37,047 bases of DNA from contig DATENU010000023.1 of NCBI GenBank assembly GCA_035274845.1, positions 1 to 37,047 on the forward strand, given 5' to 3'. Below, one piece after another: positions 32,290-37,047 of the stretch. The translations under genes were made by a program, and so were the position numbers. Origin of the DNA: Chthoniobacterales bacterium. Its GTDB lineage: Bacteria > Verrucomicrobiota > Verrucomicrobiia > Chthoniobacterales > UBA10450. Every line of letters begins with the position of its first letter. Within the stretch, counting starts at the first letter, position 1. The notes beneath the pieces were generated by a model. That model did not search any database, had not been told where the DNA came from, and saw only the letters and a program-made list of their open reading frames with translations.

Positions 32290-35200
32290 ATGCGCTTCCT
32301 AAAATATTTTGCTCTTTTCTCTGTCGTCGGCGCAGCCCTGGCCGCCGAGCAGGCGCCGTTTAATTCCTCCACCATCTCCGGTCTCGGAGCGCGCAATATT
32401 GGTTCGGCCGCGATGAGCGGCCGCGTCTCCGCCATCGCCGCCACCCGCGAACCGTCCGGCAAGCTCACCATCTTTGTCGGCGCGGCCAGCGGCGGCGTCT
32501 GGAAATCAGAAGATGGCGGCACGCGTTACAAACCGGTTTTTGATGAGCAGCCGGTGCAATCGATCGGCGCCGTCGCGCTCGATCCAAAAAACTCGAAGAA
32601 CGTCTGGGTCGGCACCGGCGAAAGCTGGACCCGGAACAGCGTCTCAGTCGGCAACGGCATTTACAAATCGACCGATGGCGGCGAGACCTGGCTCTACACC
32701 GGTCTTCCGAACTCGGAACGGGTCGCGAAAATAGTCGTCAGTCCCGAGAACAGCGACACGGTTTACGCGGCGGTGCCGGGAGCGCTTTGGAGCGATTCGA
32801 CGGATCGCGGCCTCTACAAAACGACGGACGGCGGCAAGAATTGGGAGCTAATCCTGAAAGGAACCAACGCTTCGACCGGCGCTTCCTCCATCGCGATGGA
32901 TCCGACCAATCCGAGCATTCTTTACGTCGCCATGTGGGATTTCCGGCGCAAAGGATGGACGTTCCGCTCCGGGGGTGAGGGCCCGGACAAGGCTTCGGGC
33001 AGCGGCCTCTTCCGTTCGGGAGATGGCGGCCAGACCTGGGTGGAAATTACTCCGGAATCTCACCGCGGATTTCCGAACAAACCCTATGGCCGCATCGCGG
33101 TAACGATCGCGCCGTCGAATGCAAAGCGCATTTACGCCTTCGTCGAGTCCACCGACAGCGCCCTCTACGTTTCGGACGATGCCGGCGCCACCTGGGAGAA
33201 GCGCGACAAGAGCAACTGGATGGTCTGGCGTCCGTTTTATTTCGCGAACCTGATCGTCGATCCCAAGAACCCGGATCGTCTTTTCAAGACGGACGGCCCG
33301 CTGATCATGAGCGAGGACGCGGGAAAGAGTTTCGCGGTGGTGGGCGGGTTCCAGGGCGCGCACGGCGATCTGCATGATGTCTGGATTGATCCGACCAATA
33401 CGCAGACCGTCGTGGCCGGGGATGATGGCGGGATTTGGTATTCCCACAACAGCGGCGGCAAATGGTGGAAAGGCGAAAACCTGCCGATCTCGCAGTTCTA
33501 CCACGTGAGTGTGGACGATCGAGATCCGTTCCAGGTTTACGGTGGCCTCCAGGACAACAGCTCCTGGGTGGGCCAATCGCAGTACCCCGGCGGCATCACC
33601 AACCACCAGTGGGAAAACATGTACGGCGGCGACGGCTTCTGGATGTTCAACGATCCGTCCGATCCCGATTATCTCTACGCGGAAGCGCAGGGTGGCTTCA
33701 TCGGGCGCGTGAACCGCATCACCCATGAATCGCGGGACATCCAGCCCAAGGCGAACTACAAGGAAAAGCTCCGCTGGAATTGGAACACGCCGATCGCGCT
33801 TTCGCCCACCGAGAAGGGGACCGTTTACATCGGCTCGCAGTTTCTCTTTCGCTCCCGCAACCACGGCCAGACCTGGGACCGCATCTCGCCGGACCTGAGC
33901 ACGAACGATCCGGAGAAGCAAAAACAGGAACAATCGGGCGGCGTCACCGTCGACAATTCCGCGGCGGAAATGCACACCACGATTTATTCCATCAGCGAGT
34001 CGCCGAAGGACAAGAACGTTATCTGGGTCGGCACGGACGACGGCAACGTCCAGGTCACGCGGGACGGCGCCAAGACCTGGAGCAACGTGGTCGGCAATGT
34101 GCCGGACCTGCCGAAGAATTCCTGGGTGAGCTGGGTGCAGGCGAGCAACTTCGACGCGGGCACGGCTTTCGCGGCGTTCGATCGCCATACCTTTGGCGAT
34201 TTTGCTCCTTACGTTTATCGCACCAGCGATTTCGGCAAAACGTGGACGCCGCTCATCACCGGGCAGGACCCCAAGGGCGTCCGCGGATATGCGCACGTGG
34301 TGAAGGATGACCTGGTGCAGCGCAATCTGCTGTTTGTCGGGACCGAATTCGGCCTCTTTGTTTCGATCGATGGCGGGAAAGCCTGGGCGCAATTCAAGGG
34401 CAGCCGTTTCCCGGCGGTAGCGGTGCGCGACCTGGCGGTGCACCCGCGCGAGCATGACCTGGTGCTCGGCACTCACGGACGCGGCATCTGGATCGTCGAC
34501 GACATCTCGCCCTGGCGCGCGCTCTCGGCCGATCTGCTTTCGCAGGAGGCGGCCTTCGTTTCGGCGCGCCCGGTGCAACAGCGGATCAATGCGAACGGCG
34601 GCTGGGCCAATGGCGCGGCTACTTTCGTCGGCGACAATCCGCCAGACGCCGCGGTCATTACTTATTACCAGCGTTCGCGTCATCTTTTCGGCAAGCTCAA
34701 GATCGAGGTGCTCGATAGCACGGGCCGGGTGGTGGACACGCTGCCGGCGAGCAAGCGGCCGGGATTAAACCGCGTCATCTGGAGCATGCGCGAAAAGCCG
34801 CCCCGGGTTCCGCCCGCGGTGCAATTGGCCGGTGCGGGGCTTCTCGGACCGCGGCTATTGCCCGGGATTTACACTGTGCGGATGACGAAAGCCGACAAGG
34901 TTTCCGAGACGAAGCTGACGGTCGGGCTCGATCGCCGGGTCAAATTCAATGAAGCGGATCGCAAGGCGCAGTACGAGGCGGCGATGAAAGTCCATGCGCT
35001 TTTCGGGGACGAAAGCGCGCTCATGGATCGGATCCTCCTGGTGCGGGGCGCTCTAAAGAAGAGCAAGGGAGCGCTGGCGGCGGACGACGAGCTCGGGAAA
35101 GCGATCTCCGATTTCGATAAGAAAGTAGATGCCGTTCGCAAGCAGATCGTGGCTACGACCGAAGGCGGCGCGATCACCGGCGAAGAACGTCTGCGGGAGC

Positions 35201-35463
35201 ACACCGACCAGCTGTATGGAGCGATCCTCAGATACGAAGGAAAGCCGGGCGATTATCACCTCGCCTACATTGAGGCGCTGAAAAAGGAGCTCGCCGATGC
35301 CGTGAAAGAATTCGAGCAGGTCATCACGAAAGATTTGCCGGCCTTGAACGACACGCTGAAAGCCAAAGGCAAGGAGCCCATCCCACCGCCGCCGGCCAAG
35401 GTGGCCGTCAGTGAGGACTTTACCTCCTCACCCACGAAGATCCCCGCGTTTCTCTTACGCTGA
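32290..35463 (+). CDS. Large secreted sortilin/VPS10-like (BNR repeat) protein
   Basis: The protein has 1057 residues. A signal peptide covers residues 1-19 (LKYFALFSVVGAALAA). Most of residues 30-740 is a ten-bladed-propeller type region with at least eight Asp-boxes, such as KSTDGGETW, KTTDGGKNW, RSGDGGQTW, SDDAGATW, RSRNHGQTW and RTSDFGKTW. The blade motif GTHGRGIWIVDDISPWRAL (about 732-750) closes it. From about 760 follow a beta domain and a helical tail with Lys/Glu-rich coils. This is the VPS10/sortilin-type family of bacterial secreted proteins; catalytic activity is not proven. The gene is coupled to the LolA-like gene. Confidence 0.88.
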   Translation: MRFLKYFALFSVVGAALAAEQAPFNSSTISGLGARNIGSAAMSGRVSAIAATREPSGKLTIFVGAASGGVWKSEDGGTRYKPVFDEQPVQSIGAVALDPKNSKNVWVGTGESWTRNSVSVGNGIYKSTDGGETWLYTGLPNSERVAKIVVSPENSDTVYAAVPGALWSDSTDRGLYKTTDGGKNWELILKGTNASTGASSIAMDPTNPSILYVAMWDFRRKGWTFRSGGEGPDKASGSGLFRSGDGGQTWVEITPESHRGFPNKPYGRIAVTIAPSNAKRIYAFVESTDSALYVSDDAGATWEKRDKSNWMVWRPFYFANLIVDPKNPDRLFKTDGPLIMSEDAGKSFAVVGGFQGAHGDLHDVWIDPTNTQTVVAGDDGGIWYSHNSGGKWWKGENLPISQFYHVSVDDRDPFQVYGGLQDNSSWVGQSQYPGGITNHQWENMYGGDGFWMFNDPSDPDYLYAEAQGGFIGRVNRITHESRDIQPKANYKEKLRWNWNTPIALSPTEKGTVYIGSQFLFRSRNHGQTWDRISPDLSTNDPEKQKQEQSGGVTVDNSAAEMHTTIYSISESPKDKNVIWVGTDDGNVQVTRDGAKTWSNVVGNVPDLPKNSWVSWVQASNFDAGTAFAAFDRHTFGDFAPYVYRTSDFGKTWTPLITGQDPKGVRGYAHVVKDDLVQRNLLFVGTEFGLFVSIDGGKAWAQFKGSRFPAVAVRDLAVHPREHDLVLGTHGRGIWIVDDISPWRALSADLLSQEAAFVSARPVQQRINANGGWANGAATFVGDNPPDAAVITYYQRSRHLFGKLKIEVLDSTGRVVDTLPASKRPGLNRVIWSMREKPPRVPPAVQLAGAGLLGPRLLPGIYTVRMTKADKVSETKLTVGLDRRVKFNEADRKAQYEAAMKVHALFGDESALMDRILLVRGALKKSKGALAADDELGKAISDFDKKVDAVRKQIVATTEGGAITGEERLREHTDQLYGAILRYEGKPGDYHLAYIEALKKELADAVKEFEQVITKDLPALNDTLKAKGKEPIPPPPAKVAVSEDFTSSPTKIPAFLLR

Positions 35464-35575
35464 TTGGAGGCGGCACGCCCACGTGCCGCGGAGAAACCGC
35501 GCTGCCGCCGCGTCGCAACCCCCCGGCACGGTGGCGTGCCGGCTCCAACGGTAGGGACGCCGCGCTGCGGCGTCC
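35464..35575. repeat. Gene-end palindromes after the sortilin-like gene
   Basis: An outer inverted repeat (TTGGAGGCGGCACGCC at 35464-35479, with GGCGTGCCGGCTCCAA at 35533-35548) contains an inner GGCACG/CGTGCC pair. A second hairpin GGACGCCGC-GCT-GCGGCGTCC lies at 35555-35575. Together they fill most of the gap to the convergent membrane protein gene. Confidence 0.65.
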
Positions 35576-35606
35576 GTGCTCTGCACCCCGCCAACCCCGC
35601 GAAACC

Positions 35607-35912
35607 TCACCACCGCAGAAAATAAACCGGCGCCAGCGCTGCAATTCCAGCGGCAGCCTGCAGCGCCAGGACAATCAAGGACGACCGGGGCGACTGTGGC
35701 AGCCACCGGAGCGCGAAGAACCCAATAATGGGAACCTGCAATCCCATCAGCAGCTGCCAGAGGTGCGCCGATGTCCCCTCATCCGTCTGCGGCGCAGGCC
35801 CAAACCGCGCGAGATGAATCATAATGACTGCCACCGCGAGGAGCGACATCGCGATGGGAAGGAATGCGCTTGGGTGCTTCAGCGTATTTGGAAGATTAGG
35901 CCGATCATTCAT
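35607..35912 (-). CDS. Small three-helix membrane protein
   Basis: The 101-residue protein has three hydrophobic segments: FLPIAMSLLAVAVIMIHLA (about 17-35), LWQLLMGLQVPIIGFFALRW (about 51-70) and SSLIVLALQAAAGIAALAPV (about 77-96). No motif is recognised. It starts 15 bp after the M50-type gene stop codon on the same strand and is probably its operon partner. Confidence 0.7.
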   Translation of the reverse strand: MNDRPNLPNTLKHPSAFLPIAMSLLAVAVIMIHLARFGPAPQTDEGTSAHLWQLLMGLQVPIIGFFALRWLPQSPRSSLIVLALQAAAGIAALAPVYFLRW

Positions 35913-35927
35913 AAAGGTGTTTGGGAG

Positions 35928-36458
35928 CTATGATTCAGGGGGTCCGCTTATCGCTGGTTGCTTTCCCACTAAGAGCTGGAGAACAATTTTGCTGTCATTG
36001 GGATAGCAGACGCCATCATGGCGGATCGAGCGCGGAATCAGGTTGCACAATACGTTTAAGGACTGCGACACGATGACGAAGAACAATCCCAGGCGGATAA
36101 AAGTATAACGCCACAGCAATCCACAAGCGACGATGACCAATACGTCCATCAGTGGGCCGGCAATAGCGATAAAGAATAACTTGAGACGGTCTGTCGGCAT
36201 CTTGCTAAAAAGGGTCGCTCCGCCCCACGGCAGTGGCCAACACTCGACCGCGCAGCCAAACGCTTGAAAAGAGAAAAGCGGGCCGTCGAGATCCTCATCA
36301 GGATACCCAACAATGAAATGAGTCGGCGAGAGGCCAACCAGCTTGGCCGCCGCGGCGTGACCGAACTCGTGAATAAAGATGGCCAGGTACGGCCACGCAA
36401 TCAGGTCGAGGAAAAGGGCGAACACCATCATTCCTGGAAGAAACCAATCGTCGCCCAT
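35928..36458 (-). CDS. M50-type (site-2 protease-like) membrane peptidase
   Basis: The 176-residue protein has about four hydrophobic segments. The zinc site HEFGH (His30, Glu31, His34) lies in the helix IFIHEFGHAAAAKL. Further on, GPLMDVLVIVACG and NLIPRSIRHDG supply the second half, with the Asp (residue 148) of the usual NxxPxxxxDG site. The protein is short for the family and lacks PDZ domains. Members cut anti-sigma factors or other membrane proteins; the substrate is unknown. The start is about 180 bp from the R' end of the right-hand attC, so it may be or have been part of a cassette. Confidence 0.82.
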   Translation of the reverse strand: MGDDWFLPGMMVFALFLDLIAWPYLAIFIHEFGHAAAAKLVGLSPTHFIVGYPDEDLDGPLFSFQAFGCAVECWPLPWGGATLFSKMPTDRLKLFFIAIAGPLMDVLVIVACGLLWRYTFIRLGLFFVIVSQSLNVLCNLIPRSIRHDGVCYPNDSKIVLQLLVGKQPAISGPPES

Positions 36459-36499
36459 AAAACTTATGATGTCAGGACCTCACGAACTCCGAAAGCTTC

Positions 36500-36600
36500 G
36501 TTTAGCTAGGTGATATGAGGCGCGCGCTTTCGCATCGCGTGAAACACGAGCCAGGACCTTGCGAAGCGCAGCTTGGCCCGGCTAATGCGAGCAGCGCACA
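36500..36600 (-). other. Possible degenerate attC upstream of the M50-type gene
   Basis: On the minus strand the inverted arms TGCGCTTCGCA and TGCGAAAGCGC (36560-36570 and 36524-36534) enclose a 25-nt loop. The block ends with GCTAAAC (36506-36500), one base off GTTRRRY. The opposite core cannot be recognised. This may be a decayed attC or simply a hairpin; the rest of 36459-36636 shows nothing else. Confidence 0.25.
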
Positions 36601-36636
36601 AGTCAGTAAACCGAAATGGGAGGGACGGGCTTCACG

Positions 36637-36756
36637 ATCTAAAGAGAAAAAGGTCAGCGACGCCTACCGGGAGCGGGCCGTTCCCCGGGGGTGGCATGGT
36701 TTAGTCATCTGAAATCTGGGGCGAACGCCGGGTAGGCCTTCGCTGGATCGTCTTCC
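36637..36756 (-). other. attC remnant (R' side) interrupted by the IS
   Basis: On the minus strand the right end reads CTTTTTCTC-TTTAGAT (36643-36637), a form of R' (GTTRRRY) with one mismatch and the same flank as the attC at 711. Inverted arms pair CAGCGAAGGCCTACC with the complement of CAGCGACGCCTACC. The central ATTTCAGATGACT (36715-36703) is identical to that in the first attC. The R'' core is missing because the IS lies there. A complementary R'' fragment is at 138-152. Confidence 0.65.
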
Positions 36757-36768
36757 ATGAGAAGGCGG
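36757..36768 (-). repeat. Right subterminal inverted repeat of the IS1111-type element
   Basis: On the minus strand this reads CCGCCTTCTCAT, the exact inverse of the repeat at 126-137. The element end lies a few bases below 36757, inside the run GGAAGACGAT that joins the attC. Confidence 0.75.
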
Positions 36769-36887
36769 TCAAGGCTTGGGTGCGGTGAGGGATCGGGCTT
36801 CCATTCGGACTCAGCGGGTGGCGGTCCATGTTTAGATCCAATTTACCGCGAAAGGGTGGAACGTTGCCATCTGGTTATCGAAGTTTT
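36769..36887 (-). ncRNA. Predicted bridge/seek guide RNA of the IS1111-type element
   Basis: IS1111-type elements are known to encode a guide RNA in the 3' non-coding region. This tail carries TAACCAGAT (36877-36869), identical to the top strand of the attC left flank at 138-152. Further along it carries TGGATC (36840-36835), the complement of GATCCA in the attC right flank. A third stretch ATGGAAG (36804-36798) equals the element's own right end. The order and strand sense are those described for left and right target guides followed by a donor guide. Secondary structure was not computed and the right donor guide was not found. Confidence 0.5.
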
Positions 36888-37046
36888 TTACCTCTTCACG
36901 CGATGGATCGCAATCGTTCCGGATCGAAGGTCCTCGCCTCGGGCGCCCGCTCCAGGAAATGGCTGGTAGCGCGCGTTATGTTTCCAGAGGCTCAGAAGCA
37001 GAACTGATAATTTGCGCGCCACCGCCACGACCGCTCGCTTTTTCGC
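36888..37046 (-). CDS. IS110-family transposase, C-terminal fragment (enters from window edge)
   Basis: The frame reads AKKRAVVAVARKLSVLLLSL, then a Trp and a basic tail that ends in TAA at 36890-36888. The KRAxVAVARKLxxLL helix is the typical last element of the IS110/IS1111 transposase C-terminal domain (transposase_20), which carries the Ser nucleophile further upstream, outside this window. Only 52 residues are visible. Same strand as the N-terminal fragment at the left edge. Confidence 0.8.
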   Translation of the reverse strand, partial: AKKRAVVAVARKLSVLLLSLWKHNARYQPFPGAGARGEDLRSGTIAIHRVKR

Positions 37047-37047
37047 C

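Larger units (their letters stand above)
36757..37047 (-). mobile_element. IS110-family (IS1111-type) insertion sequence, 3' part
   Basis: This contains the last 52 codons of a DEDD transposase, a 119-bp non-coding tail and a 12-bp subterminal inverted repeat at 36757-36768 matching 126-137. It lies in the same orientation as the fragment at the left edge and abuts an attC half. The longer non-coding segment is on the 3' side, as in IS1111-type elements. Confidence 0.8.

Noticed and set aside
32848..34683. 611-codon minus-strand frame
   Set aside because: It is antisense to the sortilin-like gene, with no recognisable domain and no ribosome binding site. High GC leaves long open antisense frames.
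1..37047. Idea that the window is a complete plasmid or prophage
   Set aside because: No replication, partition, conjugation, capsid or terminase gene is visible and the content is housekeeping. The matched edges can be explained by two IS copies.

Overview
The window looks like about 37 kb of chromosome from a soil-type bacterium, most likely Verrucomicrobiota (a Chthoniobacterales-like lineage). The evidence is the gene mix: DUF4912, a DUF4062-TPR protein, Asp-box secreted proteins with a duplicated C-terminal beta domain, many short exported proteins, and gene-end palindromes. GC content is high throughout. This taxonomic call is an inference; no rRNA or tRNA gene is visible. Most of the window is ordinary: thyA, a tail-specific protease, an L,D-transpeptidase, transporters and oxidoreductases.

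The unusual part is at the two edges. At the left (1-1457), all on the minus strand, two integron-type gene cassettes lie in a row: a DUF2513 protein, then a 122-bp attC, then a secreted 186-residue protein whose stop codon lies inside the next attC. Behind them, on the plus strand, is a 43-codon stub that reads like the N-terminus of an integron integrase. This is the divergent layout of an integron platform with a broken intI. The second attC is interrupted by the 5' end of an IS110-family (IS1111-type) element. At the right edge (36637-37047) the 3' end of an element of the same type and orientation sits inside the complementary half of an attC. The two element ends carry a matching 12-bp subterminal inverted repeat. 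The roughly 120-bp non-coding tail after the transposase holds a 9-nt match to the interrupted attC and, downstream, a 6-nt complement to its other side. That is the arrangement expected of a bridge/seek guide RNA that directs the element into attC sites.

From 1462 to 9391 come a DUF167 protein, a DUF4062-transmembrane-TPR protein (possible sensor or conflict protein), an exported protein, a 1165-residue secreted Asp-box protein and a DUF4912 protein. From 9490 to 15033 are two amino acid permeases in tandem, a NhaD-like ion transporter and a duplicated retropepsin-like protease. From 15254 to 19024 are a PH-domain membrane protein, an overlapping nucleotidyltransferase/sugar-kinase pair resembling MurU/AmgK (cell-wall sugar recycling), a CPBP protease and an exported protein.

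From 19075 to 26400 are an FAD monooxygenase, an MBL-fold hydrolase, a Prc-type protease, a YkuD L,D-transpeptidase, a DinB-like protein, thyA and a CYTH protein. From 26467 to 35463 are an EamA transporter, an alcohol dehydrogenase overlapping a STAS-like gene by one base, an LLM flavin oxidoreductase, two exported or anchored proteins, and a LolA-like gene followed 5 bp later by a 1057-residue sortilin/VPS10-like protein. From 35607 to 36458 are a small membrane protein and an M50-type protease next to the right-hand attC. Most intergenic gaps at gene ends hold long palindromes of several different sequence families.
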